64,000 nt of DNA from Gallaecimonas sp045291545 (GTDB taxonomy: Bacteria; Pseudomonadota; Gammaproteobacteria; Enterobacterales; Gallaecimonadaceae): assembly GCF_045291545.1 (NCBI RefSeq), contig NZ_CP149514.1, forward strand, positions 2,604,001 to 2,668,000. Direction: 5' to 3'. Positions 41,009 through 49,166 of this stretch are shown in pieces (the stretch's first letter is position 1; every line of letters begins with the position of its first letter). The notes beneath the pieces are model-generated. The model was given only the letters and a program-made list of their open reading frames with translations. It was not told where the DNA came from and did no database searches. The translations under genes and the position numbers were made by a program.

Positions 41009-43759
41009 ATGGCTGCCAACGTCGAAAATCCGCTCATTCTGGTGGATGGCTCTTCCTACCTGTACCGTGCTTTTTATGCGCCGCCGCACCTGACCAATTC
41101 CGCCGGCGAACCCACCGGGGCCGTCTACGGTGTCGTTAACATGCTCAAAAGCCTGTTGCGTCAGTACCAGCCCAGCCAGATGGCGGTAGTCTTTGATGCC
41201 AAGGGCAAAACCTTTCGCGACGACCTGTTTGAACAATACAAGGCACAACGCCCGGCAATGCCAGATGACCTGCGCAGCCAGGTAGCGCCTCTGCATGCGC
41301 TGGTCAAGGCCATGGGACTGCCGCTGATCATCATTGAAGGGGTCGAAGCCGACGACGTCATTGGCACCCTGGCCCGCAAGGCGTCTGCCGAAGGCCAAGC
41401 GGTGCTGATTTCCACCGGTGACAAGGACATGGCGCAGCTGGTGGACGACAACATCACCCTCATCAATACCATGACCAACACCGTGCTGGATCCGGCTGGC
41501 GTCGGCGATAAATTCGGCGTAGGCCCTGAGCTGATCATCGATTTTCTGGCACTGATGGGCGATAAGGTCGACAACATTCCCGGTGTCCCTGGTGTCGGTG
41601 AAAAAACCGCACTGGGACTGCTGCAAGGGCTGGGCAGCCTGGACGATATTTACCAAAACCTCGACAAGGTGGCCGAGCTGGGCTTTCGCGGTGCCAAGAG
41701 CCTGGGCCAGAAACTGGCTGACAACGAAGAGCAGGCCCGGCTGTCCTATCTGCTGGCTACTATTAAAACCGATGTTGACCTCAGTGACGAACAGCTCGAT
41801 TTAACCATCAAAACCGCCGACCGTGATGCTTTGGTGCAGTTATATGGCAAGCTGGAGTTTCGCCGCTGGTTGGCCGAAGTACTGGACGAAGACACCACAG
41901 CAGTGGCCCCGGCCGCCAGTACCGAACAAGCCGCACCACAGATTGACCGGGGGCAATACCAGCTGGTCAACAGTCCTGAGCAGCTGCGCCACTGGCTAGA
42001 CAAACTGACTGGCGCCCCATTGTTTGCCTTTGATACCGAAACCACCTCTTTGGATTACATGAAGGCCGATCTGGTGGGCTTTTCAGTGGCCACAAGCGCT
42101 GGTGAAGCGGCGTATATCCCGTTTGGCCACAGCCAGTTGGACGAAACAACCCAGCTAGATCGCGACTGCGTGTTGGAGGCTTTCAAACCCCTGCTGGAAA
42201 GTGCCGAGCACAAGAAGGTGGGGCAGAACCTCAAGTATGACATGAGCGTTCTGGCAAACCACGGCATCGCCCTGCAGGGAATTGCCTTTGACACCATGCT
42301 GGAAAGCTATGTACTCAACTCCGTAGCCGGCCGCCATGACATGGACAGCCTGTCACTTAAGTATTTGTCTCATAAAGCCATCAGCTTTGAGGACGTTGCC
42401 GGCAAGGGCGCCAAACAGCTGACCTTTGATCAGGTTACCATCAGTGAAGCAGCTGTGTACGCCGCCGAAGATGCCGACATCACCTTGCGTTTGCATCAGA
42501 CGCTGTGGCCGATGCTGGAAAAAGAACCCGCCCTGAAAACCGTCTTTGATGACATCGAGCTGCCTCTGGTGCCGGTGCTGTCGCGCATGGAGCGAACCGG
42601 AGTACTGATCAACAAACAACTACTGGCAACCCAAAGCCAGGAGCTGGCAGAACGGATCTCCACCTTGCAGCAACAAGCCTATGAGCTGGCCGGTGAAGAA
42701 TTTAACCTCGCCAGCCCCAAACAGCTGCAGGGGATCCTGTTCGACAAAATGGCTATCAAGCCGCTGAAAAAAACCCCTTCCGGGGCGCCCTCGGTTGCCG
42801 AAGAAGTGCTTCAGGAGCTGGCCCACGATCACCCGTTACCCAAGGTGATCCTCGAATACCGCAGCCTGGCCAAACTCAAATCCACTTACACCGATAAGCT
42901 GCCACTGCTTATCCACGAGCATACCGGCCGGGTACATACCAGTTACCATCAGGCAGTAACGGCCACCGGCCGGCTGTCGTCTTCCGACCCGAATTTACAA
43001 AACATTCCGGTGCGCAGCGAAGAAGGCCGGCGTATTCGCAAAGCCTTTGTGGCGCCGCCGGGGCGCTGCATTCTTGCCGCCGACTACTCGCAGATAGAAC
43101 TGCGTATCATGGCGCACCTGTCTGGTGATCAGGGGCTGCTGGATGCCTTTGCTCAAAATCGCGATATTCACGCCGCCACTGCCGCCGAAGTCTTCGGCGT
43201 GGCCCTGGAAGATGTCACCAGTGAACAGCGTCGCCGCGCAAAAGCCATAAACTTCGGCCTGATCTATGGCATGTCGGCGTTTGGCCTGGCTCGCCAGCTG
43301 GACATCAGCCGTAGTGAAGCCCAAGGCTACATGGATACCTATTTCGAACGTTATCCGGGCGTCCTGCAATACATGGAAAACACCCGCCAGCGTGCCGAGC
43401 AGCAAGGTTTTGTGGAAACCCTGTTTGGCCGCCGCCTGTACTTGCCCGATATCAAAGCCCGCAATCAGGGCCGCAAAAAAGCTGCAGAGCGTGCCGCTAT
43501 CAACGCTCCGATGCAGGGCACCGCGGCTGATATCATCAAAAAAGCGATGATCGCCGTTGATCAATGGATAACCGAGCAAGCCAGTGACAAAGTCAGCCTG
43601 CTGATGCAGGTACACGATGAACTGGTGCTGGAAGTGGAACAGGGTTTTGCCGACCAGGCCGCTGCAGAACTGAGCCGGCTGATGGAAGCGGCGGCAGAGC
43701 TTAAAGTGCCACTGAAAGTAGAAGCGGGTATCGGCAGCTCCTGGGAGGAGGCTCACTAA
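41009..43759 (+). CDS. polA: DNA polymerase I
   Basis: 916 aa, full length with all three domains. 5'-3' exonuclease (residues 1-290; NPLILVDGSSYLYRAF, GDKVDNIPGVPGVGEKTA), 3'-5' exonuclease (about 315-500; the metal-binding FDTETTSLD is intact, so proofreading is expected) and the polymerase domain (about 510-916; ADYSQIELRIMAHLS, RRRAKAINFGLIYGMSAFGLA, QVHDELVLEV). It fills gaps in excision repair and matures Okazaki fragments. Spot 42 follows about 130 bp downstream, as in E. coli. Confidence 0.98.
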   Translation: MAANVENPLILVDGSSYLYRAFYAPPHLTNSAGEPTGAVYGVVNMLKSLLRQYQPSQMAVVFDAKGKTFRDDLFEQYKAQRPAMPDDLRSQVAPLHALVKAMGLPLIIIEGVEADDVIGTLARKASAEGQAVLISTGDKDMAQLVDDNITLINTMTNTVLDPAGVGDKFGVGPELIIDFLALMGDKVDNIPGVPGVGEKTALGLLQGLGSLDDIYQNLDKVAELGFRGAKSLGQKLADNEEQARLSYLLATIKTDVDLSDEQLDLTIKTADRDALVQLYGKLEFRRWLAEVLDEDTTAVAPAASTEQAAPQIDRGQYQLVNSPEQLRHWLDKLTGAPLFAFDTETTSLDYMKADLVGFSVATSAGEAAYIPFGHSQLDETTQLDRDCVLEAFKPLLESAEHKKVGQNLKYDMSVLANHGIALQGIAFDTMLESYVLNSVAGRHDMDSLSLKYLSHKAISFEDVAGKGAKQLTFDQVTISEAAVYAAEDADITLRLHQTLWPMLEKEPALKTVFDDIELPLVPVLSRMERTGVLINKQLLATQSQELAERISTLQQQAYELAGEEFNLASPKQLQGILFDKMAIKPLKKTPSGAPSVAEEVLQELAHDHPLPKVILEYRSLAKLKSTYTDKLPLLIHEHTGRVHTSYHQAVTATGRLSSSDPNLQNIPVRSEEGRRIRKAFVAPPGRCILAADYSQIELRIMAHLSGDQGLLDAFAQNRDIHAATAAEVFGVALEDVTSEQRRRAKAINFGLIYGMSAFGLARQLDISRSEAQGYMDTYFERYPGVLQYMENTRQRAEQQGFVETLFGRRLYLPDIKARNQGRKKAAERAAINAPMQGTAADIIKKAMIAVDQWITEQASDKVSLLMQVHDELVLEVEQGFADQAAAELSRLMEAAAELKVPLKVEAGIGSSWEEAH

Positions 43760-43890
43760 CGTTGTAATAAAACCTCAAAAATGGCGAATATTTTGGTCAA
43801 AAACGAAATAATTGCCTTAAAAACCATCGTAATGAAAAAAAATTACAAAAAAATCTTCTCATCACGACGGTGAGTCGCTAGACTGAAGGT

Positions 43891-43989
43891 GTAGGGTATA
43901 TAAGACTCTGAACGTTGAGTCTTTTGTTTCACGTAGTGGATTTGGCTACAAATAGCCGCCTCGCTTCATTGAAGTGGGGCGTTTTTTTT
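43891..43989 (+). ncRNA. spf: Spot 42 small RNA
   Basis: Starts GTAGGGTA as E. coli Spot 42 does. The block TTTCACGTAGTGGATTTGGCT and the following TAGCCGCC match the E. coli RNA, and it ends in a terminator with GGGGCG and a T-run. The position just after polA and before the opposed engB gene is the E. coli arrangement. TAGACT (43879-43884) fits the -10. A perfect palindrome GTAAT-N8-ATTAC (43829-43846) is centred about 54 bp upstream of the start and may be a regulator site, though it is not a clear CRP site. Spot 42 represses genes of secondary carbon metabolism by base pairing. Confidence 0.93.
43958..43989 (+). terminator. Spot 42 terminator
   Basis: GCCTCGCTTC pairs with GAAGTGGGGC (two G-U pairs) around ATT, followed by G and eight T. 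Confidence 0.9.
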
Positions 43990-44075
43990 ATCCGCAACAG
44001 ACTGTTCTGAACTTTTTTAGAGTAAATACTTCAAATCGGTCAAAAGTTGCGTTACCTTGTAGGTGCTGCATAACC

Positions 44076-44178
44076 GTCAGGCCTTCAAACAGCCTGTGGT
44101 GATTTTCTGCTGACTTATTAGCTTCTCCCCCAAAAGAGCTAATATTTGCATCCGGTGGTTTACCACCGGATTTTTTTT
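44076..44178 (+). ncRNA. Candidate undescribed small RNA downstream of Spot 42
   Basis: A second strong plus-strand terminator ends about 190 nt after that of Spot 42, with no open reading frame between. Before it lie two more hairpins: CAGGC (44078-44082) with GCCTG (44092-44096), and ATTAGCT with AGCTAAT around a 13-nt loop, TCTCCCCCAAAAG, that would expose a C-rich seed. The 5' end is a guess; TTGCGT (44047-44052) and CATAAC (44069-44074) are a weak promoter pair. I do not recognise the RNA. It could also be an extended leader or a decayed copy of something else. Confidence 0.45.
44151..44178 (+). terminator. Rho-independent terminator of the candidate sRNA
   Basis: TCCGGTGG-TTTA-CCACCGGA, a perfect 8-bp stem, followed by eight T on the plus strand. 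On the minus strand no T-run follows, so it is not the engB terminator. Confidence 0.9.
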
Positions 44179-44195
44179 GCCTGTATGCCGAGCCG

Positions 44196-44831
44196 TTACT
44201 CTGTCGGCTCGTCGTCAGCAGCGGCTGCCGGTGCAGTCAACAACCACTGGCTAAGGTGACGACGCACTTCATCAACACCAATGCCTCTTAACGCCGACAT
44301 GGCAACCACCGTCACATCACCACCAAAAGCCAGAGCCGCCTCGCGACATTGCAGCACGGTATTCTTGCGGGCACCGCTTTTGAGTTTGTCTGCCTTGGTC
44401 AGCACCGCCAGCACCGGCAATCCTGACTCAACCGCCCAGAAAATCAGATCCTGGTCGATATCCTTGAAGGGATGCCGAATATCCATCAACACCACCAGAC
44501 CACGCAAACAGTCCCGCTTTTGCAAATACTCAGAGAGGCTGGCCTGCCACTTTTCTTTCATCGCCAGCGGCACTTTGGCAAAGCCATAGCCCGGCAAATC
44601 CACCAGATGATGCTGATCGCTGACAGCAAACAGGTTGATCAACTGTGTACGCCCCGGCGTTTTGGAGGTACGAGCCAACTGCCGGTGGCTGGTGATGGCG
44701 TTCAGGGCGCTGGATTTACCGGCATTGGAACGGCCGGCAAAGGCAATTTCTACTCCCTGGTGGCGCGGCAAATGACGAATGTCAGGAGCAGAGGTAATGA
44801 AGCGGGCTTGTTTGAAATCAATTTCTGTCAT
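44196..44831 (-). CDS. engB: Ribosome biogenesis GTPase EngB (YihA/YsxC)
   Basis: 211 aa. It acts in assembly of the large ribosomal subunit and is essential in most bacteria. G1 GRSNAGKSSALN, G2 region TSKTPGRTQLIN, G3 DLPGYGFA, G4 TKADKL and G5 SALRG are all present. The ATG at 44831 gives the E. coli-like start MTEIDFKQARFITSAPDIRHLP; another ATG is three codons upstream, and the frame extends much further only by chance. It is transcribed towards Spot 42. Confidence 0.95.
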   Translation of the reverse strand: MTEIDFKQARFITSAPDIRHLPRHQGVEIAFAGRSNAGKSSALNAITSHRQLARTSKTPGRTQLINLFAVSDQHHLVDLPGYGFAKVPLAMKEKWQASLSEYLQKRDCLRGLVVLMDIRHPFKDIDQDLIFWAVESGLPVLAVLTKADKLKSGARKNTVLQCREAALAFGGDVTVVAMSALRGIGVDEVRRHLSQWLLTAPAAAADDEPTE

Positions 44832-45054
44832 GGAATTCATCGGGTTTGTGACGCCGCAGTTAAAGACAAGGTTGAATTTTTGTGTACAATACGGGCAGCT
44901 TGAAACGCAGCCGGCAAGCGACTTTGGCAAAGTTGCGTTACCTAATGTTAACAACCTTGCTGGCACTGAGATAATTCTAACATGTCAGACGACCAGATAA
45001 CGGGCTGGTTGTGTCGGACGTGTCGTGGACATTGAAACAACAGAACGGATCATC

Positions 45055-45678
45055 ATGAAAAGAATCGCACTAGCACTGATGCTGCTGGCCGGTTGTTCAA
45101 CGCTGGCGCAGGCAGCTGGCAATGCCGAAGCAGGTAAAGCAAAGTCGGCGACATGCGCCGCCTGTCATGGTCCCGATGGCAACAGCCCACTGGCCATGTA
45201 CCCCAAAATTGCTGGCCAGCATGCCAGTTATCTGCTCAAGCAGCTGCAAAACTTCAAGCTGGCCATGCAGACCGGTGGTAAAGAAGGCCGCAGTAACGCG
45301 GTCATGGGCGGCATGGTGATGCCACTGTCAGAACAGGACATGGAAGATCTGGCGGCCTATTTTGCCAGCCAAACCATGACCCCGGGTAGCACCCCCAAAG
45401 ACGTTGTTGCCGCAGGCCAGAAACTCTTTATGGGCGGTGACATGAGCCGGGGCATCTCTGCTTGTGTAGCCTGCCATGGCCCTCGCGGCGATGGCCATAG
45501 CCTGGCCAAATATCCGGATATCTCCGGCCAGCACCCTGACTACATCAAAGCCCAGCTGGAAGCCTTTCGAGCCGGCACTCGGGCCAACGACCCCAATGGC
45601 ATGATGCGGGACATTGCCGCCAAACTCAGCGATAAGGACATCGACACCCTGTCCAAGTATTTGTCAGGCCTGCACTAG
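45055..45678 (+). CDS. Dihaem cytochrome c4
   Basis: 207 aa with a signal peptide (about residues 1-20, ending AQA). Two class I cytochrome c domains each carry a CXXCH haem site: CAACHG (near residue 34) and CVACHG (near 141). The distal Met ligands are probably in the VMGGMVMPLS and MMRDIAAKLS segments. It is a periplasmic electron carrier to terminal oxidases or peroxidases. The ATG at 45055 is chosen as it starts the signal peptide. A terminator follows, so it is probably monocistronic. Confidence 0.92.
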   Translation: MKRIALALMLLAGCSTLAQAAGNAEAGKAKSATCAACHGPDGNSPLAMYPKIAGQHASYLLKQLQNFKLAMQTGGKEGRSNAVMGGMVMPLSEQDMEDLAAYFASQTMTPGSTPKDVVAAGQKLFMGGDMSRGISACVACHGPRGDGHSLAKYPDISGQHPDYIKAQLEAFRAGTRANDPNGMMRDIAAKLSDKDIDTLSKYLSGLH

Positions 45679-45690
45679 GCACCGCATAAC

Positions 45691-45717
45691 AAAAAAGGCA
45701 CCAAATGGTGCCTTTTT
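45691..45717 (+). terminator. Cytochrome c4 gene terminator
   Basis: AAAAAAGGCACC-AAAT-GGTGCCTTTTT, strong stem 12 nt beyond the stop codon. Confidence 0.92.
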
Positions 45718-45779
45718 CATAACTGTGATCCAGTACGAATTTTTGGCAATGATTCGCTGTTCAGCCTTCATAAAGGTTG

Positions 45780-46119
45780 CACCCCAAGATCGGGGGCGGT
45801 AGGTTGAGTGCGTCGCAAGGTTTGCTGGCCTGCTCTAACCAGGCAGGTACGAAGGAAACGGCAATAAGGTCAGGAAGACCAACGCCAACAAACCTTTGGG
45901 AAAAGCGCCAATCAACCAAAATGGAAAGGCCGCAAGGCTGGACCCCATGGAAGATGAAGAAAGCGTCGGGAATGACGTGAAAATAATAACCACGCAAGGA
46001 AGCTGGTAAAAATAAAATGGAAATCCTCGGCACCGAAAAACAACAATAACGGCTGCTGCGATGGGAAAGTGTCAAATTAGACACAAGGGATAAGGCGATG
46101 GCATGTACATCGCCTTTTT
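45780..46119 (+). ncRNA. CsrB/CsrC-type CsrA-sequestering RNA
   Basis: About 340 nt without a credible gene but with eleven GGA motifs between 45854 and 46090. Several sit in hairpin loops, the CsrA-binding form: GGTC-AGGAA-GACC (45868-45880) and CGTC-GGGAAT-GACG (45964-45977). A final GTGTC/GACAC hairpin and a terminator reading AAGGCGATG...CATCGCCTTTTTC closely recall the 3' end of E. coli CsrC. The place, between engB and yihI, is also that of csrC. Such RNAs bind many CsrA dimers and free CsrA-repressed mRNAs. The 5' end is inferred from TTGGCA (45743-45748) and TTCATA (45767-45772) and is uncertain. Confidence 0.82.
46092..46119 (+). terminator. Terminator of the CsrB/CsrC-type RNA
   Basis: AAGGCGATG-GCATGTA-CATCGCCTT followed by T-run. 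It lies 23 bp before the methyltransferase gene. Confidence 0.9.
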
Positions 46120-46141
46120 CTTTGCCTGACTGTCCCGTAAA

Positions 46142-46783
46142 ATGCCGTCCATGCATCCATGCCCACTGTGCCATGCGCCCGTATCTCCTTACGCTGAAGA
46201 CAAACACCGCCGCTACTGGCAGTGCCAATGTTGCCGGCTGGTTTTTGCCGATCCGGCCAGCCACCTGGCAGCGGCGGCAGAAAAGGCGGTTTATGATCTA
46301 CACCAGAACAGTGCCGATGACGACGGTTACCGGCGCTTTCTTGAGCGCCTGAGCATCCCCTTGCTGGCCCGCCTGCAGCCCGGCCAGCGTGGGCTCGATT
46401 TTGGGTGCGGCCCAGGGCCGGTATTGGCAAGCATGCTGGAGAAAGCCGGCATGCAGATGACAACCTTCGACCCGTTTTATGCCCCGGACCCGCAGCGGCT
46501 GAACAGCTGTTATGACTTTGTCACCTGCACTGAAGTGGTTGAACACTTTCAGCAGCCGGCACAAAGCTGGCAACAGCTGGCCGACCTGGTCCGGCCCGGT
46601 GGCTGGCTGGGCATTATGACGAAACTGGTAATAAGCCCGGCGCGTTTCGCCAGCTGGCATTACAAGAATGACCCGACTCACGTCAGCTTTTACAGCGAAG
46701 CGACTTTTGCCTGGCTCGCCAGCCGGCACGGCTTTAGCTGGCAACGGCTCGACACCGACGTATTGCTGTTGCAAAAAAGGTAA
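46142..46783 (+). CDS. Zinc-ribbon class I SAM-dependent methyltransferase
   Basis: 213 aa (or 210 from a second ATG at 46151). The N-terminal CPLC...CQCC looks like a zinc ribbon (residues about 7-32). A Rossmann methyltransferase follows: SAM motif I LDFGCGPGPVLASML, then TCTEVVEHFQQP and LVRPGGWLGIMT, as in small-molecule and protein methyltransferases of the Methyltransf_11/23 type. The substrate is unknown. It begins 23 bp after the CsrB/C-type terminator and precedes yihI by 6 bp. Confidence 0.83.
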   Translation: MPSMHPCPLCHAPVSPYAEDKHRRYWQCQCCRLVFADPASHLAAAAEKAVYDLHQNSADDDGYRRFLERLSIPLLARLQPGQRGLDFGCGPGPVLASMLEKAGMQMTTFDPFYAPDPQRLNSCYDFVTCTEVVEHFQQPAQSWQQLADLVRPGGWLGIMTKLVISPARFASWHYKNDPTHVSFYSEATFAWLASRHGFSWQRLDTDVLLLQKR

Positions 46784-46789
46784 CGACAA

Positions 46790-47275
46790 ATGACACGACA
46801 GAAAAAAGCCCGAGGGCCAGGTAAGCTGGGCCCGTCAAAAAACCCCGAACTGGGTAACACCAAACCGGCCGCCAAAGGCTCTAAGCGTTCTGGCAAAGGG
46901 CACCGCGCCGGGCACCGGCAAGGCCCCAGCAAGGCCACGACAACGTCTGCAAACCCGCAGCAGCGCCAGGACCCACGGCTGGGTTCCACCAAGGCCGTAC
47001 CACTGGTAAAAGCCAAGGCAGTGGCGGCGCCGTCAGCGCCGCCGGCAGATGACCGCCTGGCAAAAACGGCGCGGCTGGAGGCACTGGAGAATGATCCCCG
47101 GCTCAATACCCTGCTGGACCAGCTTGATGCCGGCCAGGCCCTTAGTGATGACGATCAGCAATACCTGGATGACATCACCGATCAGATAGACAAGCTGATG
47201 AGCGAGCTGGGTATCGATGGCGACGGTGACATCATTGACGATATTGACTGGGATGACGAGGAGCAACCGGCATGA
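46790..47275 (+). CDS. yihI: Der GTPase-activating protein YihI
   Basis: 161 aa. Strongly basic, Lys/Arg/Pro/Gly-rich N-terminal half (MTRQKKARGPGKLGPSKNPE) and an acidic helical C-terminal half (LDQLDAGQALSDDDQQYLDDITDQIDKLMSELGI). This charge split and the LNTLLDQLD...YLD pattern are those of YihI, which stimulates the Der GTPase in 50S subunit assembly. It is coupled to the DUF2489 gene by a 4-bp overlap. The two ribosome-assembly factors engB and yihI are thus close together. Confidence 0.92.
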   Translation: MTRQKKARGPGKLGPSKNPELGNTKPAAKGSKRSGKGHRAGHRQGPSKATTTSANPQQRQDPRLGSTKAVPLVKAKAVAAPSAPPADDRLAKTARLEALENDPRLNTLLDQLDAGQALSDDDQQYLDDITDQIDKLMSELGIDGDGDIIDDIDWDDEEQPA

Positions 47276-47712
47276 GCTGGCTGACTGTCCTGATCATACT
47301 TGCTGCCCTGATCATTGCCGGCCTGGCTTTTTATGCCGGCCGGCTATTGTATCTGTTGCGTCAGCAACGCCAGCGCCAGGCAGAGGCCATCGCTGCGCGC
47401 AATACCAAACTGCTGGACAGTATCCATATCATTGCCCGCGCCATGCTCGAAGAGCAGTGTGATTTCTCTGAAGGCGCGATCCGCATCTGTAACCTGCTGG
47501 ATCACCTGCACCCGCACCAGCCATATCAGCAAACCTTTCCCACCCTGTTCACGCTCTTTGAGCGGGTAAAAGACATGCCAACCCACGAGGCGCGTCAGGC
47601 CCTGAGTAAAACGGAACGCCGCCAGCAGGACCGCCAGCGGCAAGGCTGGGAGCAGGAGTTGGCCGATGGTATTCGCCAGGAAGCTGAGGTACTCAAAGAC
47701 CTGCGTCATTGA
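47272..47712 (+). CDS. DUF2489 membrane-anchored protein
   Basis: 146 aa. N-terminal membrane helix (residues about 3-25), then a long, mostly helical cytoplasmic region (RQRQAEAIAARNTKLLDSIHIIARAMLEEQCDFSEGAIRICNLLDHL in family form). DUF2489 proteins sit beside yihI and hemN in Shewanella, Vibrio and relatives. The function is unknown. The start overlaps the yihI stop (ATGA). Confidence 0.85.
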   Translation: MSWLTVLIILAALIIAGLAFYAGRLLYLLRQQRQRQAEAIAARNTKLLDSIHIIARAMLEEQCDFSEGAIRICNLLDHLHPHQPYQQTFPTLFTLFERVKDMPTHEARQALSKTERRQQDRQRQGWEQELADGIRQEAEVLKDLRH

Positions 47713-47781
47713 GTCAGATCAAGCCGTTATGGGCCGCCGGGAGCGATACTGGCCGCCTATGATGCCCGAGGAGCTGGCTCC

Positions 47782-49140
47782 ATGCAGTTTGATGCTGATC
47801 TGATCCGCCGCTATAACATGGCGGCACCGCGCTACACCTCTTACCCGACCGCCCTGTCTTTCACCGAGACGGTGCGTGGCGATCAGTGGCGCGATGCCAT
47901 TGCCAGAGCACCGTCTCGCCAGCTCAGCCTGTATGTGCACATCCCCTTTTGCCACCAGCTTTGTTACTACTGTGGCTGCAATAAGGTGATCACTCGCCAC
48001 AGCCACAAGGCTGACCGTTACCTGGATCATCTGGCGCAGGAAATTGCCTATCAGGCGCCGCTTTTTGCGGATTTCCAGGTACATCAGCTGCATCTGGGGG
48101 GCGGTACACCCACCTTCCTTAACCAACAGCAAATGCGCCGGCTGATGGCCATGCTGCGAAGCCATTTCAGCTTTGCTGATGATTATTACGGTGCCATTGA
48201 AGTAGACCCGCGGGCCATTGCGCTCACCGATCTGGCTTGGTTGGCCGAGCTTGGTTTTAAGCGGCTGTCGATGGGAATTCAGGATTTTGACCCGGCAGTG
48301 CAAGCGGCAGTCAACCGGGTTCAAAGCGAAGAACACATCGCCGGGCTGATGCGCGAAGCCCGCCAGCAGGGCTTTGACTCCATCAATATGGATTTTATCT
48401 ACGGCCTGCCCTTTCAGCACCGTGAGCAGTTTATTGCCAGCCTCGACAAGGCGCTGGCCATGGGCCCGGATCGCTTTTCCATCTTCAACTACGCTCACCT
48501 GCCGGAGCGTTTTGCCGCCCAGCGTAAGCTCAAAGATGACACCCTGCCGAGCCCCGATGAAAAGCTGCGTATCCTCGCGGCCACCGTAGAGCATCTTACC
48601 GGCCACGGTTATCGTTTTATCGGTATGGACCATTTCGCCAAAGAAGGTGACGAGCTCGCCAAAGCCCAGGCGGCAGGCAAACTGCACCGCAACTTTCAGG
48701 GCTATACCACTGACGGCGATTGTGAGCTGCTGGCTCTCGGTGCTTCGGCAATCAGCAAAGTGGGCGATCTGTATGTTCAGAATGAAAAAGATCTGGCCAG
48801 TTATCAGCGCGCTACCGACGCTCAGGGCCACGCCCGAGCCAAAGGCTATCAGCTGAGCATGGATGACCAGTACCGGGCGGTGGTGATCCGCGAATTACTG
48901 TGCCACTTCATGCTCAATTGGGAAGCATTGGATGAACGTTTGGGCATCAATAGCCGCCACTATTTTGCCGACGACGTGCCACTGCTGGCACCTTTTGTAA
49001 AAGACGGCTTATTGCTGATAAGCGACAGCGGCATTGTGATCACACCTCGAGGGCGGGCACTGGTGCGAACCATTGCTACCGCCTTTGATGCCCACCTGCG
49101 CAAGCAGGTACAGCAACATCGCTTTTCACGGGTGATTTAA
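47782..49140 (+). CDS. hemN: Oxygen-independent coproporphyrinogen III oxidase
   Basis: A 452-residue radical SAM enzyme that makes protoporphyrinogen IX without oxygen. The cluster motif HIPFCHQLCYYCGCNK supplies CX3CX2C plus the extra family Cys, and the N-terminus MQFDADLIRRYNMAAPRYTSYPTA, the HLGGGTPTFLN motif and the C-terminal HemN domain are complete. It is the end of the methyltransferase-yihI-DUF2489-hemN run, closed by a terminator. An Fnr site was not recognised. Confidence 0.97.
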   Translation: MQFDADLIRRYNMAAPRYTSYPTALSFTETVRGDQWRDAIARAPSRQLSLYVHIPFCHQLCYYCGCNKVITRHSHKADRYLDHLAQEIAYQAPLFADFQVHQLHLGGGTPTFLNQQQMRRLMAMLRSHFSFADDYYGAIEVDPRAIALTDLAWLAELGFKRLSMGIQDFDPAVQAAVNRVQSEEHIAGLMREARQQGFDSINMDFIYGLPFQHREQFIASLDKALAMGPDRFSIFNYAHLPERFAAQRKLKDDTLPSPDEKLRILAATVEHLTGHGYRFIGMDHFAKEGDELAKAQAAGKLHRNFQGYTTDGDCELLALGASAISKVGDLYVQNEKDLASYQRATDAQGHARAKGYQLSMDDQYRAVVIRELLCHFMLNWEALDERLGINSRHYFADDVPLLAPFVKDGLLLISDSGIVITPRGRALVRTIATAFDAHLRKQVQQHRFSRVI

Positions 49141-49165
49141 AAAAGGGGCCGACTGGCCCCTTTTT
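49139..49165. terminator. Bidirectional terminator between hemN and add
   Basis: AAAAAAGGGGCC-GACT-GGCCCCTTTTT, a 6-bp all-GC stem with A and T runs, 1-2 nt from both stop codons. Confidence 0.93.
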
Positions 49166-49166
49166 C

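Noticed and set aside
44151..44178. Hairpin as the engB terminator
   Set aside because: The T-run is on the plus strand; on the minus strand the stem is followed by TGCAAATATT, not a U-tract.
44196..44966. Extended engB start at 44966
   Set aside because: The additional 45 residues are Cys-rich nonsense without homology; the EngB family starts at 44831.
45761..46264. Frames on both strands (167 and 67 codons) before the methyltransferase gene
   Set aside because: No family resemblance or ribosome binding site; the GGA-rich hairpin structure and CsrC-like terminator explain the region better.
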